Translations under genes and position numbers: made by a program
In this document: positions 9,828 through 20,340 of the stretch, in pieces
How the letters are laid out: each line of letters begins with the position of its first letter
How positions within the stretch are numbered: the stretch's first letter is position 1
Notes under the pieces: generated by a model
The model's database searches: none
The model's input: the letters and a program-made list of their open reading frames with translations, nothing else
Told to the model about the DNA's origin: nothing
Origin: Inia geoffrensis
Taxonomy: Eukaryota; Chordata; Mammalia; Artiodactyla; Iniidae
NCBI GenBank assembly: GCA_036417435.1
Contig: CM070899.1
Coordinates: 563,001 to 627,000, forward strand
Length of the DNA: 64,000 bases
Direction: 5' to 3'

Positions 9828-11155
9828 GCACCCAGCGCCGCCCTGGGACCCCGCAATGCTGTCATGGTTCTTTCCGAGCAGAGCCCTGGGGCACGCCGGG
9901 CCTGCATGGGACAGGGGTGGACCCGGCTCTGGGTCACAGTTTGTCACCACCAGTACGGGAGAGCTGACCCCCTTCAGGGCCAGACCCAGAGTGTGTGGGT
10001 CTGTGCAGGCCGCTTGGGGGCTTCCCGAGGCCGGGGATGGCCTCTCCCGCAGGCAACAGCTGCTCCGGCCGCCTTCCACCCAGCAGCAGCTGAGGCTGGA
10101 GTGTGTGCCCGAAATGGGAGAAGCCCACCAGAGACCCTCAGGAGAATGAGTGCCCACTTCCTCCTGCCCCTGTTCCAGCCCAAGCAGTGCGACACTGGCC
10201 GTCCTCGTCCCCACATTCCTGTCCCAGGCTCCAGAGTCCACGTGCTGGCTCTCTGCCCTCACGGGGGCCACACACGGCCCGGGGTGGGGGGATGGCCCTG
10301 CTGCACTCTCGGGCACAGGATATCAGGACCCCCCGCTCAGGCCAGGTGGATCTGCCCTGCTTGTCCCTGCCAGGGGCCAGGCCTGTGCACTCATGGGGAC
10401 ACTCATCCCTGTGCCCACAAGGGGCAGAGGCAAGTGGCCCTGAGTGCCCAGGGAGGGACCCTCCAGACGCACCCATGGACACTGAGCCCAGGGCCATTGA
10501 AAACAAGCCCCCCACTGAGCCACACCAGCCGGCACACCACCACCTTCATCCACATGCACTCACCTGCCCACGTACACGCGTGTGCAGTGCGCCCACCACA
10601 GCACCCACGCGTGTGCACATTCGCAGGCCTTGCACACGGGCCCTCCAACAGGGCAGACGCACAGACGCACACCCGACCACAGAGCTGGGTCTCATGAGCC
10701 CTCACTGTAGACCCCAGGCTGGTCCCCACCCTCCAACGCCCATGGGACAGAGACCAGCACTGTGCTGCCCCTTCCCTGGGGCAGGGCCCACAGCCCACAC
10801 GCTCTGCTGACACTCCTGCCCTCCGGGCCTGGCCCCCAGCGGGAGAGGCGGCCAGGGCCTGAGCCACTGTCCTGCGGGGGGTCCAGGCACCCTCCCCGCA
10901 AGTACCCAACCCAGCTCAGCGCACAGCACAGAGGAGGGAGCAGGACCCACTGGCCAGGCCAAGACAGGGGTCCAGGCTGGAGGAATGGGGGGCCTGGGGC
11001 CAGTGCCCAGCAACTGTCCTCAGGTGCCTCTGGCCTGGCCCACCTGGTGCATCCCGCCACCACCGTGCCACAATGGGAGCCGCGCTGTGAGGCCCCATTA
11101 GCCCAGCCTTGCCCCCGGGGGCAGGCACAGCACTGACCCCACCCTCCCTGTGCAG
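9828..11155 (+). other. CH3-M1 intron, copy 1
   Basis: No coding exon is seen. It is GC-rich, with CA/TG-rich stretches around 10,550-10,680. It is collinear with 43,199-44,527. The M1 acceptor is a pyrimidine tract ending ctgtgcag at 11155. Confidence 0.85.
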
Positions 11156-11289
11156 AGCCGCTGCTTGAGGAGGAGAGCTGTGCTGATGCCCAAGACGGGG
11201 AGCTGGACGGGCTGTGGACGACCATCTCCATCTTCATCACCCTCTTCCTGCTCAGCGTGTGCTACAGCGCCACCGTGACGCTCTTCAAG
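11156..11289 (+). CDS. IGHG: IGHG copy 1 membrane exon M1
   Basis: 134 bp encoding the acidic extracellular stalk ([19 protein letters not shown]) followed by the transmembrane helix ([21 protein letters not shown]), then FK and donor gtgggc. The Cys in the stalk and the polar-residue-containing helix are typical of membrane IgG, which pairs with CD79A/B. Residue 2 is Pro (ccg), whereas copy 2 has Leu (ctg) as in human ELQLEESC. Confidence 0.95.
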
Positions 11290-11334
11290 GTGGGCGGGCC
11301 GGCCCCGCGGCGCCCTCACTATCCCCACTGTGTC

Positions 11335-14200
11335 CCCATTGTGTCTCCTCCTGGCCCCGGGCCCGTCACTGTCCCTCAAGTCCCCTCACTGACCCTCACT
11401 GTCCCTCACGGCCCCTCACTGTCCCTCACTGTCCCTCATGGTCCCTCACTGTCCCTCACGGTCCCTCACTGTGCCTCACGGGCCCTCACTGTCCCTCACC
11501 CTCCCTAACGTGCCCTCACTGTCCCTCACTGTCCATCACTGTCCCTCACTGTCCCTCACTGTCCCTCACGGTCCCTCATGGACCCGCACTGTCCCCTCAC
11601 TGTCCCTCGCTGTCCCTCACGGTCCCTCACTGTCCCTCACTCTCCCTCATGGACCCTCACTGTCCCACACTGTCCATCACAGTCCCTCACTGTCCCTCAC
11701 TGTCCCACACTGTCCCTCACTGTCCCTCATGGTCCCTCACTGTCCCCCACTGTCCCTCACTGTCCCTCACTGTCCCTCACTGTCCCTGACGGGCCCTCAC
11801 TGTCTCTCACTGTCCCTCACGGTCCCTCACTGTCCATCATAGTCTCTCACTGTCCATCACAGTCCCTCACTGTCCCTCACTGTCCCTCACTGTCCCTCAC
11901 TGTCCCTCATGGTCCCTCACTGTCCCCCACTGTCCCTCACTGTCCCTCACTGTCCCTCACTGTCCCTGACGGGCCCTCACTGTCTCTCACTGTCCCTCAC
12001 GGTCCCTCACTGTCCATCATAGTCTCTCACTGTCCATCACAGTCCCTCACTGTCACTCACTGTCCCTCGCTGTCCCTCACAGTCCCTCACTGTCCCTCAC
12101 GGTCCCTCACGGACCCTCACTGTCCCTGGCTGTCCCTCAGGGACCCTCACGGACCCTCACTGTCCCTCACGGTCCCTCACTGTCCCTCACTGTCCATCAC
12201 AGCCCCTCACTGTCCCTCACTGTCCCTCACGGGCCCTCACGGTCCTTCATGGTCCCTCGCTGTCCCCTCACTGTCCCTCACTGTCCCTTACTGTCCCTCA
12301 TGGTCCCTCACTGTCCCTCACTGTCCCTCATGGACCCTCACTGTTCCTCACGGTCCCTCACTGTCCCTCACTGTCCATCAGAGTCCGTCACTGTTCCACA
12401 CTGTCCATCACAGTCCCTCACTGTCCCACACTGTCCCTCACTGTCCCTCATGGTCCCTCACTGTCCCCCACTCTCCCGCAGTGTCCCTCACTGTCCCTAA
12501 CAGGCCCTCACTGTCCATCACAGTCTCTCACTGTCCATCACAGTCCCTCACTGTCCCTCACTGTCCCTCACAATCCTTCACTGTCCCTCACGGTACCTCA
12601 CGGTCCCTCACTGTCCTTAACTGTCCCTCATGGACCCTCACTGTCCCTCACTGTCCCTCATGGACCCTCACTGTCCCTCACGGTCCCTCACTGTCCCTCA
12701 CTGTCCATCACAGTCCATCACTGTCCTTCACAGTCCGTCACTGTCCTTCACTGTCCCTCACGGACCCTCACTGTCCCTCACTGTCCCTCACTGCCCCTCA
12801 CGGTCCCTCATGGACCCTCACTGTCCCCTCACTGTCCCTCACAGTCCCTCACTGTCCCTCACTGTCCCTCACGGTCCGTCACACTCCCTCACGGGCCCTC
12901 ACTGTCCCTCACAGTCCCTCACGGACCCTCACTGTCCCCTCACTGTCCCTCACTATCCCTCACTGTCCCTCACGGTCCCTCACTGTCCCTCACGGTCCCT
13001 CACGGACCCTCAATGTCCCTTCACTGTCCCTTACTGTCCCCTCATTGTCCTTCACTGTCCCTCATGGTCCCTCACAGGCCCTCACTGTCCCTCACGGGCC
13101 CTCACGGACCCTCACTGTCCCTCACTGTCCCTCACGGTCCCTCACGGACCATCACTGTCCCTCACTGTCCCTCACTGTTCCATCACAGTCTCTCACTGTC
13201 CATCACAGTCCCTCACTGTCCCTCACTGTCCCTCACAATCCTTCACTGTCCCTCACGGTACCTCACGGTCCCTCACTGTCCTTAACTGTCCCTCATGGAC
13301 CCTCACTGTCCCTCACTGTCCCTCATGGACCCTCACTGTCCCTCACGGTCCCTCACTGTCCCTCACTGTCCATCACAGTCCGTCACTGTCCTTCACAGTC
13401 CGTCACTGTCCTTCACTGTCCCTCATGGACCCTCACTGTCCCTCACTGTCCCTCACTGCCCCTCACGGTCCCTCATGGACCCTCACTGTCCCCTCACTGT
13501 CCCTCACAGTCCCTCACTGTCCCTCACTGTCCCTCACGGTCCGTCACACTCCCTCACGGGCCCTCACTGTCCCTCACAGTCCCTCACGGACCCTCACTGT
13601 CCCCTCACTGTCCCTCACTGTCCCTTCACTGTCCCGCATGGTCCTTCACTGTCCCTCACGGACCCTCACTGTCCCTCACTGTCCCTCACTGTCCTTCACG
13701 GTCCCTCATGGACCCTCATTGTCCCCTCACTATCCCTCACGGACCCTCACTGTCCCTCACTGTACCTCACTGTTCCTCACTGTCCCCTCACTGTCCCTCA
13801 CTGTCCCCTCACTGTCCCTCACTATCCCTCACTGTCCCTCACGGTCCCTCACTGTCCCTCACGGTCCCTCACAGACCTGCACTGTCCCCTCACTGTCCCT
13901 CACGGTCCCTCACGGGCCCTCACGGACCCTCAATGTCCCTTCACTGTCCCTTACTGTCCCCTCATTGTCCTTCACTGTCCCTCATGGTCCCTCACAGGCC
14001 CTCACTGTCCCTCACGGGCCCTCACGGACCCTCACTGTCCCTCACTGTCCCTCACGGTCCCTCACGGACCATCACTGTCCCTCACTGTCCCCTCACTGTC
14101 CCCTCACTGTCCCTCACTGTCCCTCACCTTCCCTCACTGTCCCACACTGTCCCTCACTGTCCTTCACTCTCCCACACTGTCCCCATCATGGCCTCCTGTC
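11335..14200 (+). repeat. Decanucleotide minisatellite in M1-M2 intron, copy 1
   Basis: About 2.85 kb of a 10-bp tandem repeat, consensus CCCTCACTGT with common variants (CACGG, CATGG, CACAG), roughly 280 copies. It contains nested longer duplications: blocks at ~11,730-11,860 recur at +180, ~12,510-12,650 at +665, and ~12,990-13,160 at about +920. Copy 2 has only ~0.24 kb of the same repeat. Because 10 bp is not a multiple of three and the unit lacks stops, all three + frames stay open for long distances; these ORFs are not genes. Confidence 0.97.
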
Positions 14201-14302
14201 CTCCTGGAACCCCTCACTGTCCGTCGGCTTGGGGAATAGTGACAGGCCCTGGGGGGCGGCCCGTGTGGTTTCCAGCCTGTGCTCACCCCCGCCGCCCCTC
14301 AG

Positions 14303-14386
14303 GTGAAGTGGATCTTCTCGTCGGTGGTGGAGCTGAAGCGGACGATTGTCCCCGACTACAGGAACATGATCGGGCAGGGTGCATAG
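14303..14386 (+). CDS. IGHG: IGHG copy 1 membrane exon M2 (cytoplasmic tail)
   Basis: 84 bp including TAG at 14384-14386. It encodes [20 protein letters not shown] then NMIGQGA. This is the 28-residue-class IgG cytoplasmic tail with the immunoglobulin tail tyrosine motif Y-x-N-M (here YRNM), known to recruit Grb2 in memory B cells. Acceptor is ccgcccctcag. Copy 2 differs at one residue (KR versus KQ). Confidence 0.95.
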   Translation: MKWIFSSVVELKRTIVPDYRNMIGQGA

Positions 14387-15336
14387 CGCTCACTACGGGC
14401 TGCATCCAGGGCCGCGCCAGACCTGTATGACCACGTCCATCCCCTTGTGCCGCTCAGCCTACGCCAGGCCTCTCCTCCACCCACTGACCTCGCCAGCCTC
14501 TGAGCTCACCAGCACCCTCGCCTGCACCCCTGGCCTCTGGCGTCATGGCCACCACAACCTGCCCCCCACCCCACTCACAGACCCGAGTGGACTGCAGGTG
14601 ATGACCAACCTGAGCTGATGTCCCCACAGGACACCCCGGGGGGCCCAGTGACCACTGGGAAAGACCAGGTCAGCGTGGGGGTCCCCCTCGAACAGGAGGA
14701 GGCCGGTGTCCGGGCCTCTGCACGGGGCCTGCCCCGTACATCTAGTCCCGGCCAGGCTCCAGGCGCAGGGTCCCCGGGAGGAGGGCCTGTGCCAGATGCT
14801 GGAGGGGAACCGACTGCCTCTCCCAGCAGGAGAGCTTTTGCAGGTGCCATTAACGGTCCCTCAGGTCATCTCCACCAAGGACGCTGCTCAGAGCAGGGCC
14901 TGGGGCCGAGGCCGCTGCAGGAGCCCCAGCGCGGGAGGCGGTGAGGTCCAGCCAGACCGGCCTCCCCGGGAGCACGCTCTTGACCTGGTGCCCCGCGGAC
15001 AGAGCTGGAGGGGCTCCCGGAAAAGGGGGCAGAAGGTGCGGCAAGCCCATCCTGCATCCAAAGGCCTGAGGCACATACAGCAGGAGCCCCGCCTGCACCG
15101 GGATGGGGGTGAGAGGCGCGACCCGCGTAGGGACAGCCTCCGACCCCGGGCCCCCGCCTCAGGGCCCGGTACCAACTCTCCAGTCTCTGCGGAAAAGTGC
15201 AGTCAGCATGCGCATGTGGTGGAGCTGCTCCTGGACTGGAAAGAAGGGCCGCGTGATCGCAGCTCGGGAGGCTTTCCTCCTTTCTGAATGTGGGGCCCAC
15301 TGATGCTCTTCGCTGTGTCTTCATTTTGTTAATGGC
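14387..15336 (+). other. Membrane IGHG 3' UTR, copy 1
   Basis: Sequence from the membrane stop to the AATAAA at 15337. It is nearly identical to 45,162-46,112. Open frames on both strands here are not supported as genes. Confidence 0.7.
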
Positions 15337-15342
15337 AATAAA
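15337..15342 (+). promoter_or_regulatory. Polyadenylation signal, membrane IGHG copy 1
   Basis: AATAAA in 'aatggcaataaagcgttc', ~0.95 kb after the M2 stop, followed by a T-rich stretch. The equivalent site in copy 2 is at 46,113-46,118. Confidence 0.8.
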
Positions 15343-15659
15343 GCGTTCTTTACAATCGCCTAGCTCGCTGAGAAGTCTCCCTAGGTTAACACGCCGCCTG
15401 CCCTCGTGAAATCTACAGCCAGTCTCCCCTACGCCACTACCCAAGCCTGGGGTTCCCGCCTGGCCTGTGGGTGTAGGGGCGAGCCAGGGGCCTGGGGGAG
15501 CCACGGGGAAGTCGCACATGTTGGGTGTGTCCGCACAGGAGGCTGTAACAGACACCACAGGGGGCCTTTGACAACAGACATCACTGTCTGACACCCTGCA
15601 GGCTGGAACCCCAGATCCTGGAGGTGCAGGGCTGGCTTCTCCCGAGGCCTGCCTCCGTG

Positions 15660-15900
15660 CCGTGTAGACGCCGTCTTCTCCGTGTCCTCACGTGGTCGTC
15701 CCTCTGTGCGTGTCTCTGACCTCATCTCCTCCTCTTTTAAAGACGCCAGTCAGACTGGATTAGGGCCCACCCTAGAGACCCCAGTTTACATCATCACATT
15801 TTTACAGACCCCATCTCCAAATACAGTTACATTCTGAGGTCCTGGCGGTCCAGGCTTCAGAGCTGGAATTTGAGGACACAATTCAGCCCAAAACAGCCGA
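15660..15900 (-). repeat. Old interspersed repeat fragment
   Basis: The reverse complement resembles a common mammalian repeat with 'ccctaatccag' and 'aatgtaactgtatttgga' elements. Related sequence occurs at 46,436-46,676 (the duplicate), 48,537-48,700 and 56,270-56,660. The family was not named with certainty. Confidence 0.45.
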
Positions 15901-15977
15901 GCTGGGTGCAAGAAAGGAGAGCCAGGAGGGACGCCAGGACGCCAGGCCAGGAGGGGCAGTGGTGCGGAGGGGTTGCC

Positions 15978-16214
15978 AAAGGGGAGCAGAGGTCTTCCCT
16001 GGTGGCGCAGTGGTTGAGTCCGCCTGCCGATGCAGGGGACACGGGTTCGTGCCCCGGTCTGGGAAGATCCCACATGCCGTGGAACTGCTGGGACCGTGAG
16101 CCATGGCCACTGAACTGCGCATCCGGAGCCTGTTGCTCTGTGGCGGGAGAGGCCACGGCAGTGAGAGGCCCGCATACCACAAAAAAAAACCCAGAAAAAC
16201 AAAGGGGAGCAGAG
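15978..16214 (+). mobile_element. CHR-type SINE with target-site duplication (copy 1 flank)
   Basis: A ~209-bp tRNA-Glu-derived SINE (15,992-16,200) with A-rich tail, bounded by 14-bp direct repeats AAAGGGGAGCAGAG at 15,978-15,991 and 16,201-16,214. The same SINE with the same target-site repeats is at 46,754-46,990, so it inserted before the gamma duplication or was copied by conversion. Confidence 0.93.
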
Positions 16215-17565
16215 CCAGACCTGGCTCACTGCTCAGGACAGACAGCAGTGAGAAGGACCACAGGAGGGGAGGGGCCGGGTAGCATTGAGCTCAGCTGGCT
16301 GCACAGAGGTGACCAGTGTGTCACAGGAGAAGTAGGAGTGGGGCTCCAGGGGCTCTGGTGAGGGACCAGGAAGGGTGGCCGTGCAGATGCGATGAGGCCG
16401 CTGTGCCCTCCGGCGGGCCAGGATGCAGGGATGGGTCAGGACTCCGCCCTCACAGAGACCAGGGACCCATCCCTCCTGGTGATTCCACCTCAGAGGAGAC
16501 ACAACCCTCCCCAGAGGGCAGATCAGGATCCACAGCTGTCGGCCCTTCTCAGTAAAAGCTTCAAAAACGTGGGCGGGGGTCTGGGTCGGGTGCTGGCCGT
16601 GCTGGGCTCCCTCAGACCCGCGTTTCAGGGGGGCTGGCTCATCGCGGGGACGCGGCCTTGGGCTGCTGGAAGCCACGCTTGTGTTTGTTGCAGCCTTTCA
16701 GGGCGAGGGACCGGCAGGACAGCCCTCCAGACCGGCAGCCGCAGTCTGGTCAGCATGGACGCTGCACCCCAAGGCCGTCCGACGTGCCGGTCCAGCTTCC
16801 TGTTTGGGGAGAGAGACAGACAGAGGCAGACACGGAGAGAACGGTACGCAGGGAAGGGACTGCATCGCTCAGGGGTCCCTGCACCAAACGGGGAGGCCGG
16901 GAGGGGCGGCAAACAGGATGGCCGAGGGGTGGACAGCAGTGTCCAGGAGAACATCTGGCCCTCGAGGACCCTGCCAGGCATGCTGGGCACGCTGGCACAG
17001 GACCCCCTCTGCCTGCTGGGCTCCCTGGGGGCTCCAGGTGACGGACCCGGGGGTCACCCCACACCCTGCGTTTCCCTCCTCCTGAACACGTAACCAAGAA
17101 GCTGAACTTGCCTGAGGGCAGCACAGCCTGCCCAGCCCTGGGCCCTGCCCCTCATTTCCATCCCCCAGACCAACGATCAGCCGCTAGCCGGCCTGCCCCG
17201 CAGGAACGCAAGGGTGGTCACACAAGGGCTGGCCCCACGGCCTCCTAGCTGAACCCCGTCCCTGGCACGGCTGCCTCTGGGCCCCTCGAGAACTGCCCCA
17301 CACTGGGCCCCAAGGTTCCCACCCTCACCCCCGAGCAGTGCCACACCACACGGCATCCCTCGCCTCTCCATGCTCCCCGAGCACCCCGAAGCCCAGTGGC
17401 CGACGCCTGCCCTTGAGCCCCTCGGGCTGCACCTGTGTGAGCCTGAGATCAGCCTCCCACTGCCTCCTGACCCCTAGAGCCTCCCCAGACCATGAGCCCC
17501 ACACACACCTGTCAGTGCCTCACCTCGCCACCACACACCTCCATCTGTGCCTTACACACACACAC
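16215..17565 (+). other. Intergenic 3' flank of IGHG copy 1
   Basis: GC-rich noncoding sequence collinear and nearly identical with 46,991-48,345. No exon, RNA gene or promoter could be supported. Confidence 0.6.
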
Positions 17566-18170
17566 ACGGGCTCCCAGAGCTTCCAGCTCAGCCCCAAGGT
17601 CGAAGGCAACAGGGGCCCTGCCTATCACAGCCCCACGCCACCCCACTTTGGGGCAAGTCCCAGAAGAGCATCTGTTCCCTCCACAGAGAGACCTGGGCTG
17701 GGCGTGGGTGCTGACCACCCCAGGCTTCTCCCAAACCCCTGGGCTTGGGCCCACACTGGTTCTGACGGAACAACCCCTGAAACACAGTGACGGCCTTGAG
17801 CCCATGGCCCAGCCCACGCTGGAGCCCAGAGGCAAATCTAGGACTCAGAGTCCTAACCAGCCCAACCAAGCCAAGGGCTCACGACCCAGGCTCAGTCCCA
17901 CCCTCTGTGCCCCCAGGTCCAAGTGCGCTGCCCCCCATGCCCTGCTCCTGTCCCTTGCCCACCCTCCCTGCTGTCCACCCCCAGGCCCTGTTCATGCAGA
18001 ATGAGGATGCAGAGAAGACCTTATGGGGAAGGTTCAAGGGAGTGTCCAGGGTTGCAGGCAGGGCCCTAGGCTGTGAGGCAGGGTCCCACAGCAGAAGGCG
18101 CTTCCCAAGGGGTCCGCAGTGTGGCCAAATCAGCCCTGCAGCACCCACCCCCATCCCACATGCCCTCGTC
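17566..18170 (+). other. Copy-1-specific intergenic segment
   Basis: Follows the point where copy 1 and copy 2 flanks stop matching, just after a short CA run at about 17,550-17,570. No counterpart was found elsewhere in the window and no gene is seen. The 3' end of the duplicated unit lies in or next to it. Confidence 0.5.
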
Positions 18171-18490
18171 CTCACGTAGGAGATAGATGGGCTCCAGGCT
18201 GAGCAGCTGCAACCACTCTCCTGCTGACACTTTGAGATGATTGGCCAGAGACCACCTGGAAAACCATCCCCATGTAAGCAACCTAAGCTACCCCTACAGC
18301 ACATGACTCACTCCAAGTTCCCCATGTGCTCTTCCACTCTTACCTTCCTTCTAGTAAACACTGTCTCTATTTCACAATCTTGGTCTCTTTCCTAAATTCT
18401 TTCTTCAAAGTAACAAGACAGAAGTCCATCTTCCAGCGGATCCGCTGCCAGAATTAGGTCGACCTCTCTCTCTTTACTTTTCTTTTTAAA
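18171..18490 (+). mobile_element. LTR-like remnant at duplication junction
   Basis: Starts 'taggagatagatgggctc' then 'caggctgagcagctg', matching the LTR-like starts at ~331 and ~36,281. It ends with an LTR-like segment ('cttggtctctttcctaaatt'). Directly after it, the second copy of block A begins. No ORF. Confidence 0.45.
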
Positions 18491-18496
18491 GTCCCT

Positions 18497-19775
18497 TAAA
18501 GTAAAGAATCCCCTGCCACCTGAATGTACCTTGGGGGAGGTGCCTGTGGTCCCTTGGAAGCAGGAGTTTCGCCCACTCCAGAGGATGTGGACAAGGGGCC
18601 AAAGGGAAGGGGGCAGAGGGCAGCTCTGGGCCCCGAGGACCCAAGTGTCCAGCAAGGCTCCACCTCAAGAGTCCTTCAGTGCCCACAGAGACCACGGTTC
18701 AGGCTCCACCACGCCTGCGCCACTGGCCTCCAGCCCAAACTCACCACCCCTCCCTGCACAAAGATAAAAGCAACAATCCCCATCCCCGTGGGCAAACCCT
18801 GAGGGGCTCATTCAGTGGTCAGTGCAGGAGGCCGCAGGAACACAGCTGCACAAGCACCAGGGTGGAGGCCGGCATCAGCCTCCTGGGGCCCCAGTCGCCA
18901 CCCACTGAGCTCACGCAGACAGGCCAGTCCTCAGGCCCCATCCCGCCAGCCTGACCGGACGTCCTGATGAACAACCGATAGCTGTCTGGGGCTGGCCGCC
19001 ACCGTCCTCGAGAAGAAAGCTGGGAGCCGTGCAGGCAGGAGCCACAGGCACCAGGGAGAGGGCCGGCTGGCCAAGCACAGTGGTGGGCATGGGCTGAGCC
19101 TCCACCTGAGGGTAAAGAGCTGGAGAAGCCCGCCCACAAGGGGCTCTGAAGTCCCATGGAAACAGGGCAGAGCACATGAGCACATGTGACATAGGGCAGG
19201 ACTCCTTCATATACAAAGAGCACAAAGCAACCAATGAAAAGAAAGAAATGTGATTAGTGTGTCCTGCACTGTAAGTAAAAACCTTTGGGTGGCTTATTGA
19301 GTGGCCAAGAACAGGAAGAAAACGTTTCAGTTATTAGGAAAGGTACAATAAGGAGGAAACTAGGGGCGGTGAGTGACCTTCTTGGCCTCTGAGGGCCTGT
19401 GAGCAGTTAAGACCACTCTTCAGGGCCCAGTGGCCTCCTTCCCAGCATACGAGTGTCCAGACTCTGTTGACAGGAGAGCCCACTTGGGGCAAAGGCCCTT
19501 CTGAGAGCCGCCATCTGAGCTGGGAAACCAGGTATCCCATGGACTCCAACACGGACCATGCAGCCTGCTTTGGTCGGGCACAGAAAACTCAGAATTGGGC
19601 AACTCTGAGGCTTGTCCAGAGAGCCCGAGTATTTGGTTCCAATAGAACATGAGAGGGGCAGTAGAGCACTTCACACAAGGTCAAGGGCGCAGCCCTGCTC
19701 TGCTCTGCCCCGACACACCGACACTCCCTGGGGATCTGCTCCAGAGGCGGGCAGGATGCCCTGGAGATATGGGCT
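18497..19775 (+). repeat. Duplicated upstream block A, copy 2
   Basis: Near-identical to 400-1680. Homology fades just after 'gcaggatgccctgg', where copy 1 continues into the I-gamma region and this copy enters an inserted region. Confidence 0.85.
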
Positions 19776-20340
19776 GGGAGGGAGGGGAGATGCACTGTAA
19801 TGTAAGCTGGATGCGGAGAGGTGCACTGGGGATCTGTGCTAGGGCGGGGGAGGGGGGATGCACGGGTTAAATCCCAAGGGGTCCTCATGAACATTCTCAT
19901 TCACAAGACACTAGGCCAGGGCTGTGGTGGGATAGTCAATTTACACCTGTACCTGGCCAACCATATATAAAGATGGAACTCTGACCCAAGAATGCAGCCA
20001 ACAGCCCAGGACACCCAGCCACCATCACAGGATCCAGCCCAGGAAGCAGCCTGCTCCCTCCATGCTAACCTAAACCTAACTCTCCGTGCTAGACCTGCAG
20101 GAAATCAGACCTCTATCTCTAGTGACAGCCCAGGAAGCCCTACAACCGCCCTGTGACATCACCTACAATGGCCTGGCTTGATCAATAACCCACGGCTTCC
20201 ATGGTCTTTGTCCTGTCTTCTGACTAAGGACTAACTGGACAAAACCGGACGTGTTCCAGCCATCGCAGGGGTGCCTGCGTCTTGTTGGCCGTCCAGCTTC
20301 CCCAGCCCCACAGCCCCCAGCAGGACGCCAGAGGCACTCT
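19776..20340 (+). other. Unassigned noncoding segment, possibly LTR-derived
   Basis: Contains a TATA-like 'catatataaaga' at about 19,962 and C-rich sequence downstream, reminiscent of an LTR or promoter, but no matching copy is present in the window. No ORF of note. Confidence 0.25.

Larger units (their letters stand above)
8134..14386 (+). other. IGHG: IGHG copy 1, complete constant gene (CH1 to M2)
   Basis: Immunoglobulin gamma heavy-chain constant gene, the effector half of an IgG heavy chain, secreted by plasma cells or membrane-bound on switched B cells. Exons are CH1 8134-8427, hinge 8760-8828, CH2 8971-9300, CH3 9385-9713, M1 11156-11289 and M2 14303-14386. All splice sites are GT-AG and all junctions but M1-M2 are phase 1, as in other IGHG genes. 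There are no stops or frameshifts, so it looks functional. CH2 keeps the Asn-Ser-Thr glycan site; the CH domains keep their paired cysteines and core tryptophans. The secreted form ends in Ser-Gly-Lys-stop; the membrane form splices from the last Gly codon to M1. Compared with copy 2, CH1 and hinge differ most. The numerical subclass (IgG1 or IgG2) cannot be assigned from sequence alone. Confidence 0.96.

Noticed and set aside
11578..14430. A 950-codon open frame, plus 558- and 314-codon frames, rich in [10 protein letters not shown] repeats
   Set aside because: It is the translation of a 10-bp minisatellite without stop codons inside the IGHG M1-M2 intron. All three frames are open for the same reason, and the copy 2 intron has no such frame.
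14706..15287. A 193-codon plus-strand frame kept in both copies (also 45,437-46,063)
   Set aside because: It lies in the 3' UTR of the membrane IgG transcript. The two copies are nearly identical throughout, so the open frame has no independent support.
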